Positions 42,599 to 50,774 of a stretch of 64,000 nucleotides of DNA are shown here, in pieces. Where the stretch lies: contig CALWGC010000020.1 of the NCBI GenBank assembly GCA_944378105.1, positions 123,184 through 187,183 on the forward strand. The letters run 5' to 3'. This DNA is from an uncultured Clostridia bacterium. Its GTDB lineage: Bacteria; Bacillota; Clostridia; Lachnospirales; Anaerotignaceae. How positions within the stretch are numbered: the stretch's first letter is position 1; each line of letters starts with the position of its first letter. The position numbers and the translations under genes were made by a program. The notes under the pieces were generated by a model. That model was not told the DNA's origin. It did not search any database and worked only from the letters and a program-made list of their open reading frames with translations.

Positions 42599-45484
42599 TT
42601 ACATGAGGGTGCGGATGGAAGCAAACCGCCCTTCTTCTCCCTCCAACAATGCGCCGTTTCCATAGGTACAACAAGCGGCATCTTCTTTGGCCTCCTCTAC
42701 CCATGTGACAAAGGGCAGCAAATCTTCGGCCGTCATGGCCAGCATCTCTTCCCGCTCCTGTTGCATCTGTTGTGGCGTTACGCCCAACAGATAGCGGTTT
42801 AAAGCCAACGCAAAAGTATCGCTGAAACTCTTTGGCCGGTCCAGCACATTGATGGCACCCAAAATATATTTGGTCATATCTTCGTTTGATTGGGCAAATT
42901 GAGCCAAAAAGGGAACCGTCTGGGCAAAGCCTTCATAGGTTTTGGCCACATTGGGGTCTCGATAGGAATAGAAGGAGACATATCCCTTACGGTTGACATT
43001 CATGCCACAGCCATAGGCCCCGCCTTTGACCCGGATTTCATTCCACAAATATTCCGTATTCACCAGGTTTTTCACCACATTCCACCGGCCGTCAAACCGA
43101 TCGCTTGTAAAGTGGCCCACCTGGGCGTTATAGACAATCTTGGCCCCTATGGTCACGGCTTCACTCTTTCCGCCAGAAAGCGACACCGTCTTTGCTTCTC
43201 CCACTTCTCCCTGGGGCAGTTTTTCCAGCACCGGTTTCACCTGGGCACAAAACGCATCCAAAGCCCCTTCTTCTGCGCTTAAGGCCACGGTACATCTTGC
43301 CTTGCAAAGAAGGCGCGCCGCCAAGTGCTGTAATTTTTTGGCCGTCTCTTCCACTTCGACCAAGGCTTTGCGCAGGGTATCAAAAAGGGTGATGCCCTCT
43401 GTCAAGTCTCTGGCCCGGCCTTCCAAATCTACCATAGAAGACGCCCGCTGCACGGCAACGGCATGGCCGTCGTTGTCATAATACCGCTCCCATTCGGCCT
43501 TCCATTCCAGTAAAATCTTTTCCAAATGTTCTGTTTGGGTAAAATCGGTATGCTGCAAAATTTCCTGCCACAGCCCGCAAAGCATTTCGCCATTGCGCTC
43601 CAGCGCCCGTCCCTGCAACAGCAAAAACGGTTCATAGCCTTCCACCGTGGAAAACACCGCCGTTTTCCCATACACACCGCCGGTATACAAATCAATCTCC
43701 GTGGCCAATGCTTCATAGCTATATTGCCGTGTATCCAGTTTCCCCAGCGTTCTGGCCAAAATGGCGGCATAGGGCAATTCCTCTTCCGTCAAATCTTTTA
43801 ACGTAAACATCAACTTTCCATAATAAATAGCGTTGGTCTGCTGGGGTAATAACAGCCAGCCGTCTTGTTCTTTCATCCATTTGGACGTATCGTTTTTGTT
43901 GATGTCTTCTCTTTTGAGGCAAGGCACTTTTTGAATGTCTTCTACCCGGTCCGGCGTTTGCTGATAAGCAATCAAATCTTTGGTGCGGGCCACCAAATGG
44001 GCCACTTCTTCTTTGGTCATGGCTGCTTTTTTTGCGGCCAGTTGTTCTCTTTCCTCGGCTTCTTCCCGTTCCTGACGGCCTTCTTCTGCGGCCACGGCGG
44101 TCAAGGACACATGCTTATTTTCCAAGAAGCATTCCTGCACCAGTCGTTCAAAATAGCCGTTTTCCACGCCATCGCGAAGTGTATCAAAATGCCGCCATAC
44201 TTCCAGTGCCTCCATCGGATCGCCGTCATGGAGCCAAGCCTTCATCATCTGCATGCCATAGGCCAAGCCCTTGGGGCGATAGCCATAATCTTCTTCCCGC
44301 AGGGAAAATTCATAGGAATTGATGGCCGAGCGCAGCTGTTCTTTGGGGAAACCATGGGCCACCAGTTCCCGCAATTTTTCATACACCGTATGTTTGAAGC
44401 TGCCCAATTTTTTACAGTTGGCGTTTTTGGCCACAAAACTGAAGACCATTTGATAGCAGGAAGAATCAAACCAGGCCTCGCCGCTTTGGCATACCTTCCG
44501 TTCCAAAAGCGCCTTTTTCACCGGAGACGCCCCCGTTTCCATCAACACATAGCTGAGGATGGTAAGGGCCAAGGTTTTCAGCCGGTCCGTGGAGAGGCCC
44601 ACCACAAAGTTCAGCGAAAGCATGCTTTCTTCCCCCGTTTTGGTCCCCACCGGTACCGAAAACGTATCGGTCAAAAAGCCCGGCACCGCAAGCTCTTTCT
44701 CCAGCTGGATTTGGCTATCCACTTCGGCCTTTTCAAACTGGCTTAAATAGGCCTCATCCAAATAGGCCAGCCGTTCCATCAAATCTAGATTTCCATATAA
44801 ATAGAAATAACTGTTGGAAGGATGGTAGTAAGTGCGGTAAAAGTTGCAAAAATCTTCATAAGTTAAGGTAGGAATGGCTTTGGGATCGCCGCCGCTTTCC
44901 TTTCCATAGGTGCCATGGGGGAACAAACTGCGGTGGATCAACCCGTCCAGCACGCCGTCGGCCGAGGCCAGGGCGCCTTTCATTTCATTATACACCACAC
45001 CTTTGATGGTCATGGGCGCATCTTCTGCCAGCAGTTCATAATGCCAGCCTTCTTGCTCAAAAATGCGCCGTTCCTTGATGACATTGGGGAAAAAGACGGC
45101 ATCCAAATAGACATCCATCAAATTGCGGAAATCTTCCTCGTTGCAGCTAGCCACGGGGTACATGGTCTTATCACTATAGGTAAGGGCATTGAGATAGGTA
45201 TTGAGAGAACCTTTCATCAATTCGTTAAAGGGATCTTTGGCCGGATATTTTTTGGAGCCGCATAACACCGAGTGCTCCATGATATGGGCCGTGCCGCAAT
45301 CATTGTTGGGCGGCGTCCGAAAAGAAACAAAGAATACCTTGTTTTCGTCGTCATTTTGGGCATAAAAAAGCCGTGCCCCGCTTTTTTCATGAACAAAAAC
45401 GCTGCACCGGCTGCGAATGTCTGCCACTTCTTGCTGTTTCACCAAGCGAAACCCATGATAAACCTGATTGATTTGCAAAGTCAT
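42599..45484 (-). CDS. M16C metallopeptidase (presequence-protease/HypA-like)
   Basis: A 961-residue zinc peptidase with four M16 repeats in one chain. The inverted zinc motif HIMEH (His67, Glu70, His71) is in the first repeat, followed by SVLCGSKKYPAKDPFNELMKG typical of the PreP/Cym1 subfamily. It should degrade short unfolded peptides inside the cell. No signal peptide. Promoter probably at 45556 with a 23-base palindrome in the leader. Confidence 0.94.
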   Translation of the reverse strand: MTLQINQVYHGFRLVKQQEVADIRSRCSVFVHEKSGARLFYAQNDDENKVFFVSFRTPPNNDCGTAHIMEHSVLCGSKKYPAKDPFNELMKGSLNTYLNALTYSDKTMYPVASCNEEDFRNLMDVYLDAVFFPNVIKERRIFEQEGWHYELLAEDAPMTIKGVVYNEMKGALASADGVLDGLIHRSLFPHGTYGKESGGDPKAIPTLTYEDFCNFYRTYYHPSNSYFYLYGNLDLMERLAYLDEAYLSQFEKAEVDSQIQLEKELAVPGFLTDTFSVPVGTKTGEESMLSLNFVVGLSTDRLKTLALTILSYVLMETGASPVKKALLERKVCQSGEAWFDSSCYQMVFSFVAKNANCKKLGSFKHTVYEKLRELVAHGFPKEQLRSAINSYEFSLREEDYGYRPKGLAYGMQMMKAWLHDGDPMEALEVWRHFDTLRDGVENGYFERLVQECFLENKHVSLTAVAAEEGRQEREEAEEREQLAAKKAAMTKEEVAHLVARTKDLIAYQQTPDRVEDIQKVPCLKREDINKNDTSKWMKEQDGWLLLPQQTNAIYYGKLMFTLKDLTEEELPYAAILARTLGKLDTRQYSYEALATEIDLYTGGVYGKTAVFSTVEGYEPFLLLQGRALERNGEMLCGLWQEILQHTDFTQTEHLEKILLEWKAEWERYYDNDGHAVAVQRASSMVDLEGRARDLTEGITLFDTLRKALVEVEETAKKLQHLAARLLCKARCTVALSAEEGALDAFCAQVKPVLEKLPQGEVGEAKTVSLSGGKSEAVTIGAKIVYNAQVGHFTSDRFDGRWNVVKNLVNTEYLWNEIRVKGGAYGCGMNVNRKGYVSFYSYRDPNVAKTYEGFAQTVPFLAQFAQSNEDMTKYILGAINVLDRPKSFSDTFALALNRYLLGVTPQQMQQEREEMLAMTAEDLLPFVTWVEEAKEDAACCTYGNGALLEGEEGRFASIRTLM

Positions 45485-45530
45485 GAGACTCGTTCAGCTC
45501 CTTTCCTTTTTCTTTTCTCAACCAATTCAT

Positions 45531-45553
45531 TTCCAAAGAACGTTTCTTTGGAA
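45531..45553. promoter_or_regulatory. Palindromic operator candidate at the M16C gene start
   Basis: Perfect 10-bp arms TTCCAAAGAA and TTCTTTGGAA, spacer CGT, located 3 bases from the predicted -10 box, over the start site. A repressor site is likely; the factor is not known. Confidence 0.5.
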
Positions 45554-45925
45554 CTAGTATACCCAAAATCGGGCCGTTTGGAAAGAGGTTTGTAAATTTT
45601 TTCCCAAAAAACACCTTCTTTTTCCGAAAGATTCCATTTTCTTTGGAAAGATGGTGCACTTTGAATGAAATTGAAACGATATTTTTTCCATCATTTTCCC
45701 CATTTTTTTCATTCTCGAAAAACCGGGCATCCCACTTAAAAAGCGGCCAATTTCGTCGCAAAAGGGAAAATATCCTTGATTTTTCCTAAAAAAAGAACAA
45801 AAAAACCCTTTCTTTTTTCCTATAGGTTAGTTTAAACTAATAACTTTTCTTTTTTTCCTTTCCTTGTGAAATTTTTTTCGTATTTTTCCCTTTCAAAAAA
45901 GAATGAAATTTTTTTGGAAAAGGGC

Positions 45926-45954
45926 TTGACAGTTTGTGATTATTAGTTTATAAT
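45926..45954 (+). promoter_or_regulatory. Strong promoter of rubrerythrin
   Basis: TTGACA (45926-45931), 17 bp, TATAAT (45949-45954): perfect consensus in both boxes. Confidence 0.88.
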
Positions 45955-45962
45955 GATTATCA
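45948..45962 (+). promoter_or_regulatory. Fur/PerR-family operator
   Basis: TTATAATGATTATCA is a 7-1-7 inverted repeat with one mismatch. The left half is the PerR half-site (TTATAAT), the right half the Fur half-site (ATTATCA). It covers the -10 box, so binding must block transcription. Confidence 0.78.
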
Positions 45963-46016
45963 GTTAAGAACAAATAATATTTAAAACACGATTGTCTTTT
46001 AAAGGAGGATATTGCA

Positions 46017-46559
46017 ATGAAAAAATTTGTATGTTCTGTATGTGGCTATGTACATGAAGGTGAATTCCCACCAGAAAAATGCCCAATCTGCGGCGCTGGC
46101 GCTGACAAATTCACCGAACAGGTTGGCGAAATGACTTGGGCTTCTGAACACGTAATCGGTGTTGCTCAGGGCGTAAGCGAAGACATCCTGGCTGACCTGA
46201 GAGCAAACTTCGAAGGCGAATGCACCGAAGTTGGTATGTACTTGGCTATGGCAAGAGTAGCTCATAGAGAAGGCTATCCAGAAGTTGGTCTGTACTATGA
46301 AAAAGCTGCTTGGGAAGAAGCAGAACACGCTGCAAAATTTGCAGAACTGTTGGGCGAAGTGGTAACCGATTCCACCAAGAAAAACCTGCAGATGCGTGTA
46401 GATGCTGAAAACGGCGCAACCGCTGGCAAAACTGACCTGGCGAAACGTGCAAAAGCTGCTAACTTGGATGCAATCCATGACACCGTGCATGAAATGGCTC
46501 GCGACGAAGCTCGTCACGGCAAAGCATTCCAGGGCCTGTTGAACAGATACTTCAAATAA
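46017..46559 (+). CDS. rbr: Rubrerythrin with N-terminal rubredoxin domain
   Basis: A 180-residue peroxide-reducing protein. Residues 1-35 form the rubredoxin [Fe(SCys)4] site ([17 protein letters not shown]: Cys6, 9, 22, 25); the rest is a four-helix diiron domain ([44 protein letters not shown]). The domain order is that of 'reverse' rubrerythrin, typical of anaerobes. It removes H2O2 with NAD(P)H-derived electrons. Perfect AGGAGG, own promoter and terminator. Codon use is strongly biased (many GAA, AAA, GCT), as for highly expressed genes. Confidence 0.96.
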   Translation: MKKFVCSVCGYVHEGEFPPEKCPICGAGADKFTEQVGEMTWASEHVIGVAQGVSEDILADLRANFEGECTEVGMYLAMARVAHREGYPEVGLYYEKAAWEEAEHAAKFAELLGEVVTDSTKKNLQMRVDAENGATAGKTDLAKRAKAANLDAIHDTVHEMARDEARHGKAFQGLLNRYFK

Positions 46560-46576
46560 GAATTTCTGACAAACCC

Positions 46577-46614
46577 AAAAGGGGGAACTACGAAAGTAGT
46601 TCCCCCTTTTTTGA
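46577..46614 (+). terminator. Terminator after rubrerythrin
   Basis: Perfect 14-bp arms 46577-46590 and 46597-46610 with a T run. Overlaps the 3' end of the convergent SLOG gene. Confidence 0.88.
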
Positions 46615-47094
46615 TGCCAACCCCACCGGGTGCATCGAAAGTCCTTCTTGTTTTGCATAGGAGACGGTATAGGCCGTGCCGCCTGTTTTCTTCCTTTGGT
46701 AATATACACACCAAGCGGCATGGTCCACCAAATATCGGTCCCTTTGATGATAACACCCGCGGCCGTAAGATTCCCGCAGGGCCAGCACTTCATCCGCCTG
46801 CTGATTTTGCCATTGGTGTAGTGCAATCTCTTCTTCGCTCCAATCCCCTTCCACCTCATACGGCCGCCAGAAGGGAAGCACCACCCAAAGCTGCACCTGG
46901 GGAAACGTTTCTTTCACCGCCAGCACCGCCTCTGCCGCCAGTGCATCAAAACCCCGGGCGCCTCCTGTCAAAAAAGAAATGGCTCCCGCCTTTGCCAGTG
47001 CTTTTACTTGCTGCACCACTTGGTCATACAGCGCCTCTTTGTCCCCACGGATCAGCCGATGGCCTGTAAAACAGACTGTTTTTTCTCTCTCCAC
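46588..47094 (-). CDS. SLOG-domain protein (DUF1273/YpsA-like)
   Basis: A 168-residue Rossmann-like SLOG protein: KTVCFTGHRLIRGDKEAL at the N-terminus and FLTGGARGFDALAAEAVL, the nucleotide-binding loop. The family is thought to bind nucleotide-derived ligands. Start is GTG at 47094, with AGGAGG nine bases upstream. The last codons are read through the rubrerythrin terminator. Confidence 0.85.
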   Translation of the reverse strand: MEREKTVCFTGHRLIRGDKEALYDQVVQQVKALAKAGAISFLTGGARGFDALAAEAVLAVKETFPQVQLWVVLPFWRPYEVEGDWSEEEIALHQWQNQQADEVLALRESYGRGCYHQRDRYLVDHAAWCVYYQRKKTGGTAYTVSYAKQEGLSMHPVGLASKKGELLS

Positions 47095-47180
47095 CCCAGA
47101 ACACCTCCTATATATAGTTTACTATATTCTATTTAGAGGTATTTTGCAACAAAAAGACCTCTCCCATTTCCAGACAGAGG

Positions 47181-47435
47181 TCAAAAATCCAACAAGTCTT
47201 TGGGTGCCACATCCAACGCCTTGGCGATTTTAAACAACATCTTTAACGAAATGGGTTTATACATCCGGCTTTCAATGGTTCCAATATTGGAGGTACTGGT
47301 TCCCACCAACTCTGCCAGCTGTTCTTGGGTATAGGGCGGGTTATGGGCTTTACGGTAATAGGCAATCTTCAAACCAATCATTCGAAATTCATGCTCAAAC
47401 TCCTGCAAAACAATCACCTCATCTCTGGTAATCAT
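47181..47435 (-). CDS. XRE-family helix-turn-helix regulator (small)
   Basis: An 84-residue protein that is mostly one Cro/C1-type HTH (YTQEQLAELVGTSTSNIGTI, ISLKMLFKIAKALDVAPKDL). No strong ribosome site at ATG 47435. A perfect palindrome AGGTATATACCT (47475-47486) upstream is its probable operator; similar AGGTA half-sites precede the SLOG gene, so it may control both. Confidence 0.85.
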   Translation of the reverse strand: MITRDEVIVLQEFEHEFRMIGLKIAYYRKAHNPPYTQEQLAELVGTSTSNIGTIESRMYKPISLKMLFKIAKALDVAPKDLLDF

Positions 47436-47474
47436 TTTACCCGTTTGCGCATCCGATTAGTATTTTCTAAAAAT

Positions 47475-47486
47475 AGGTATATACCT
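47475..47486. promoter_or_regulatory. 12-bp palindrome upstream of the small XRE gene
   Basis: AGGTATATACCT, 39 bases before the start codon. TAGAGGTA half-sites recur at about 47134 (upstream of the SLOG gene) and 47492. Confidence 0.45.
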
Positions 47487-47599
47487 TTTATATAGAGGTA
47501 AATATATCTTTTTTGAAGATTACACCTCTTTTCTTCCTGATAAAAAGCCATCGTTTGACTGCTTTGCGTCCGCTTGCCTTTTCCACTCTTTTGAATTCA

Positions 47600-47636
47600 A
47601 TAGTATTACATATAAATATTATATAGGTAATACTAT
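47600..47636. promoter_or_regulatory. Inverted repeat upstream of the tandem XRE genes
   Basis: Perfect 10-bp arms ATAGTATTAC (47600-47609) and GTAATACTAT (47627-47636), 17 bp apart with an A/T core that could be the promoter. Likely autoregulatory operator. Confidence 0.5.
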
Positions 47637-47691
47637 GTTTTGTCCAGTAAAACACTCTTCTAAAATAATAGAAAAGATGGGAGGCGGCAGT

Positions 47692-48057
47692 ATGAAAGAG
47701 CGAACACAAAAAGAAATCAATATCATCGTAGGCCAAAACATTCGGCTCCATCGAGAACAAAAGCGATATACCCGAGAAAAACTGGCGGAACTCATTGACG
47801 TTAGCCCCGGCTTTCTCTATGACGCAGAACATGGCTTTGTGGGGATTTCTCTTACCACCTTAAAACGCCTTTGCCAAGTACTGGGCGTTTCTGCCGACGC
47901 CATCCTTTGGGAAAACCATTCCACGGACACCACTCTGACCCAACGCCTTGCCCATGTCGATGAAAAGTATCTCCCTTTCATCGAAGAAATCATCCAAAAA
48001 CAACTGGAATTGATTGCTCTTTTTGAAAAAGAAACGCCTCGTAAAACTAGAAATTAG
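47692..48057 (+). CDS. XRE-family regulator, tandem copy 1
   Basis: A 121-residue protein: N-terminal Cro/C1 HTH (YTREKLAELIDVSPGFLYDA, ISLTTLKRLCQVLGVSADAI) and a C-terminal helical tail (FIEEIIQKQLELIALFEKE), probably for dimerisation. ATG at 47692 has GGGAGG upstream; the frame extends to 47635 but that start would lie in the inverted repeat. Paralogue of the next gene. Confidence 0.86.
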   Translation: MKERTQKEINIIVGQNIRLHREQKRYTREKLAELIDVSPGFLYDAEHGFVGISLTTLKRLCQVLGVSADAILWENHSTDTTLTQRLAHVDEKYLPFIEEIIQKQLELIALFEKETPRKTRN

Positions 48058-48096
48058 CCATCTATGCCACCTGATAGAAAGGATTTAAAACATTTT

Positions 48097-48462
48097 ATGG
48101 GCCAAAGAAAAAAGAAAGACATCAATCTTCTGGTGGGGCAAAACATTCGTTTCCACCGGGAACAACTGCATTATTCTCGGGAAAAACTGGCAGAGCTGAT
48201 TGGCGTTTCTCCTCGGTTTCTTGCTGATGCAGAGCTGGGCTTTGTGGGAGTTTCTCTTACCACCTTAAAACGCCTTTGCCAAGTACTGGGCGTTTCTGCT
48301 GACGCCATCCTTTGGGAACAACAACCAACAGAGCCAACATTTGCAGAAACTCTTTCTCATATCGACCCAAAATATCATCCTTTTTTAGAAAAGCTCATCC
48401 ATGACCAACTGGAATTGATTGCTTACATGGAGCAAACACCATCCAACAAAACCAGAAATTGA
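48097..48462 (+). CDS. XRE-family regulator, tandem copy 2
   Basis: A 121-residue paralogue of the preceding gene, about two-thirds identical, with a 68-base stretch that is almost base-for-base the same (48251-48318 against 47846-47913). HTH and C-terminal tail as in copy 1. I chose ATG 48097 because it aligns with the start of copy 1; ATG 48064 is an alternative. Ends at a terminator. Confidence 0.84.
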   Translation: MGQRKKKDINLLVGQNIRFHREQLHYSREKLAELIGVSPRFLADAELGFVGVSLTTLKRLCQVLGVSADAILWEQQPTEPTFAETLSHIDPKYHPFLEKLIHDQLELIAYMEQTPSNKTRN

Positions 48463-48466
48463 CCTT

Positions 48467-48497
48467 CCTCCCGCCCAAAGACCGGGAGGTTTTCTTT
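48467..48497 (+). terminator. Terminator after tandem XRE genes
   Basis: CCTCCCG (48467-48473) and CGGGAGG (48483-48489) then a T run. Confidence 0.75.
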
Positions 48498-48621
48498 TTT
48501 CTTTTCTCTTTTTTGTATGGTTTTCAACAAAATATTGGATTTGTCGGGTTTTTCACGCTTCCGCTTCCCTTTTTCTCTGGTTTTTGCTATGCTGATACCA
48601 AAAGAAAGGAGCGAAGCAGCC

Positions 48622-49173
48622 ATGACCACCTCATCTCTTATCGATAAATGTTCCCATGCCATGTTATATTTTTTTGCCTATGCCGTCATTGGGTGGCTCT
48701 ACGAAGTATTTTTAGAAGTGGTGGTCTACCGCTGGGGCTTTTCCAACCGCGGGTTTCTCTTTGGGCCTTATCTGCCGGTATACGGGTTTGGGGCGCTGCT
48801 GCTTTTGGCGGCCTTCGGCCCTTTGCGCCGCCGGCGCATCCTCCTTGGGCCCGTCTCCATCACCCCGCTTTTACTCTTTTTTGGCATTATGCTTTTAACC
48901 ACGGCGTTGGAACTGTTCACCAGTTATTGGATGGAATGGACCGCCGGCGGCTGGCAATGGGATTACAGCACTTATTTTTGTAATTTTGAGGGCCGCATCG
49001 CCTTAAACCCCAGCGTCCGCTTTGGCCTTGGCGGTCTGGTCTTCCTCTATTTGTTGCAGCCCGTCCTAGAAAAAGGGGTATTGCGTTTGGGCGTACAAAA
49101 ATCCCGTCTCCTTGCCCTGTTCCTCTTTGTGCTGGTATTGGCTGACTTTTTGCGGGCTATGTTTTTCCAATAA
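48622..49173 (+). CDS. PF06541-type membrane protein (putative ABC-transporter type IV permease)
   Basis: A 183-residue polytopic membrane protein with about five helices and the motif AVIGWLYEVFLEVVVYRWGF-SNRGFLFGPYLPVYG typical of the PF06541 family. Another conserved patch is FTSYWMEW...WDYS. No ATPase partner nearby; function unknown. AAAGGAG ten bases before ATG 48622. Confidence 0.85.
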   Translation: MTTSSLIDKCSHAMLYFFAYAVIGWLYEVFLEVVVYRWGFSNRGFLFGPYLPVYGFGALLLLAAFGPLRRRRILLGPVSITPLLLFFGIMLLTTALELFTSYWMEWTAGGWQWDYSTYFCNFEGRIALNPSVRFGLGGLVFLYLLQPVLEKGVLRLGVQKSRLLALFLFVLVLADFLRAMFFQ

Positions 49174-49177
49174 AAGA

Positions 49178-49214
49178 GAAAGCCGTCCTCTTGGATTTCC
49201 AAAGGACGGCTTTT
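49178..49214 (+). terminator. Terminator after the PF06541 gene
   Basis: AAAGCCGTCCT (49179-49189) and AGGACGGCTTT (49203-49213), then a T run. Confidence 0.8.
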
Positions 49215-49271
49215 TTCATACAAAAAAAATACGAACCGCCTGACCTTTGCCAAACGATTCGTATGTTCGGA

Positions 49272-49344
49272 TGCACCTGACTGGGATCGAACCAGCGGCC
49301 TTTCGGTTCGGAGCCGAACGCTCTATCCACTGAGCTACAGGTGC
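49272..49344 (-). tRNA. tRNA-Arg (anticodon CCG)
   Basis: A 73-base cloverleaf on the minus strand: acceptor stem GCACCTG/CAGGTGC, D arm GCTC/GAGC, anticodon stem TTCGG/CCGAA with loop CTCCGAA (anticodon at 49311-49309), T arm with GTTCGATCC, discriminator A. The CCA end is not encoded. Reads CGG. Confidence 0.96.
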
Positions 49345-49469
49345 AAAATCCATTACCCATCTATTTTACCTTGTTTTTTGCTCCTTGTCAACACCCATTC
49401 GTTTTCCTTCCACCGCCCCTTGACAACAGGAAAAAAACGTGCCACCCTAAAGAAAAGGAGGTATGTCAG

Positions 49470-50612
49470 ATGCAAACCATTGGTCTTTGTGGCGGGCAAT
49501 TTTTCGACGGTACGGAAAACGCGCCCATCGCCACCGATGTGTTATTGGAAGACGGCCGGATTGCCGCCATGGGAAACGGCGTAGGAAAAGAAGCCGAGGT
49601 TCAGCTGGACCTGCGCGGCCGCTTCTTTTCTGCCGGCTGGGTGGACGTACACACCCATTTATTCCACCGGCCGGGATACTTGGGTTTATCGGCTGTGCCC
49701 TTTTCGTTACAGCAAGGCGTTACCTACGTCATCGATCAAGGCTCCGCCGGGGCCGACTGCTTTGCTTCGTTTTCCCAACAGATTTTAAAGCCGTTACCCA
49801 TGGGGCACAAGGCATTTCTCAACTGTTCCAAAATTGGGATTCCCCTCTCCTCCCTGGACGGGCCAGGGGAATTGGCCGACCGGGCCAACTTGGACGAAGG
49901 CGCGCTTTTGTCTGCCTATGAAGCGCAAAAAGAGGAAGGGGAAGTCATTGGACTTAAAATCCGTCTGACTCCTTCCGTTTGTCCCGACAATCCTTTGGGC
50001 GCACTGCAAACGGCTTCCCGCTGGGCCAAAGACTTACATCTGCCCCTGGAAGTCCACCCAAACTTTGCCCCCATCTCCACCGAAGCGCTGCTTTCTTGCC
50101 TAAAGCCGGGCGATATTTATACCCATACCTATCACCCCTCCCCCGTCGGCATACTGGATGAAAAGGGAGCGGTGAAAGACTGTGTTTGGAGAGCCAGAGA
50201 ACAAGGCATCTTTTTTGACCTGGCCCATGGTGTTTCCAGTCTTTCTTTCCCCGTCATGGAACAGGCCTTTGCCCAAGGGTTCTACCCCGATTTCATCTCC
50301 ACCGACTTGCATAACGGCAATTTCTGCGGCCCCGTATACTCTCTGGCCCACACCATGACCAAATGTCTCGCCTTCGGTCTCTCCCTACCACAAATCATCC
50401 ATCGGGTGACTGCTGCGCCGGTCCATGGCTTTGGTCTGAAGGATAAAGTGGTTGCCCCTTCCGTTGGCGATTGGGCCGATTTTACGGTGTTCCATTTGGA
50501 AAACACCCCGCAAACCCTTTCCGACGGCCGTGGCCATACCCATACCGCCCAACAGCAAATCGTGGTGGATGCTACATTCTATCACCAACAGTGGTACCCC
50601 ACCCACCCTTAA
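49470..50612 (+). CDS. Dihydroorotase-like metal-dependent amidohydrolase
   Basis: A 380-residue amidohydrolase-superfamily enzyme: VDVHTH metal site (His61, His63), a probable carboxylated lysine (GLKIRLTP, Lys163), later ligands LEVHPN (His196) and THTYHP (His219), and STDLHNGN with the catalytic Asp. The sequence type is the 'deacetylase EF_0837' group, not a true dihydroorotase; it likely hydrolyses an N-acyl or cyclic-amide substrate. AGGAGG sits 8 bases before ATG 49470. Stands alone between a tRNA and spmB. Confidence 0.86.
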   Translation: MQTIGLCGGQFFDGTENAPIATDVLLEDGRIAAMGNGVGKEAEVQLDLRGRFFSAGWVDVHTHLFHRPGYLGLSAVPFSLQQGVTYVIDQGSAGADCFASFSQQILKPLPMGHKAFLNCSKIGIPLSSLDGPGELADRANLDEGALLSAYEAQKEEGEVIGLKIRLTPSVCPDNPLGALQTASRWAKDLHLPLEVHPNFAPISTEALLSCLKPGDIYTHTYHPSPVGILDEKGAVKDCVWRAREQGIFFDLAHGVSSLSFPVMEQAFAQGFYPDFISTDLHNGNFCGPVYSLAHTMTKCLAFGLSLPQIIHRVTAAPVHGFGLKDKVVAPSVGDWADFTVFHLENTPQTLSDGRGHTHTAQQQIVVDATFYHQQWYPTHP

Positions 50613-50650
50613 CCTTTCCCCGCCCATCTCTTTGGCGCGGGTTGACAAAA

Positions 50651-50702
50651 AAGAAAGAAAGCGGAACGCCTTGATATACAAGGACTTCCGCTTTCTTTCT
50701 TT
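50651..50702. terminator. Bidirectional terminator between the amidohydrolase and spmB
   Basis: Arms about 50651-50666 and 50686-50700 pair with an A-rich left flank and a T-rich right flank. Core CCTTGATATACAAGG belongs to the repeated hairpin family. Confidence 0.8.
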
Positions 50703-50774
50703 TTAACGATTTGCCCAAGCCGAACAGGGACAAACTTGGTTTTCTTCTTGGAAAACTGCTTTTTGAAAAACTTT

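Larger units (their letters stand above)
45485..46016. other. 532-base A/T-rich divergent region between the M16C and rubrerythrin genes
   Basis: Left part: 5' leader and -10 TATACT (45556-45561, minus) of the M16C gene with the TTCCAAAGAA/TTCTTTGGAA inverted repeat (45531-45553). Middle: TTAGTTTAAACTAA palindrome (45827-45840). Right: the rubrerythrin promoter. No gene seen in between. Confidence 0.6.

Noticed and set aside
47181..48462. Prophage immunity region or toxin-antitoxin module
   Set aside because: The three XRE proteins have no adjacent integrase, phage structural gene or toxin-like partner; only a regulator cluster can be supported.
49470..50612. True dihydroorotase of pyrimidine synthesis
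   Set aside because: The metal motifs are of the superfamily, but the sequence pattern fits the EF_0837-type deacetylase group and no pyr genes are nearby.
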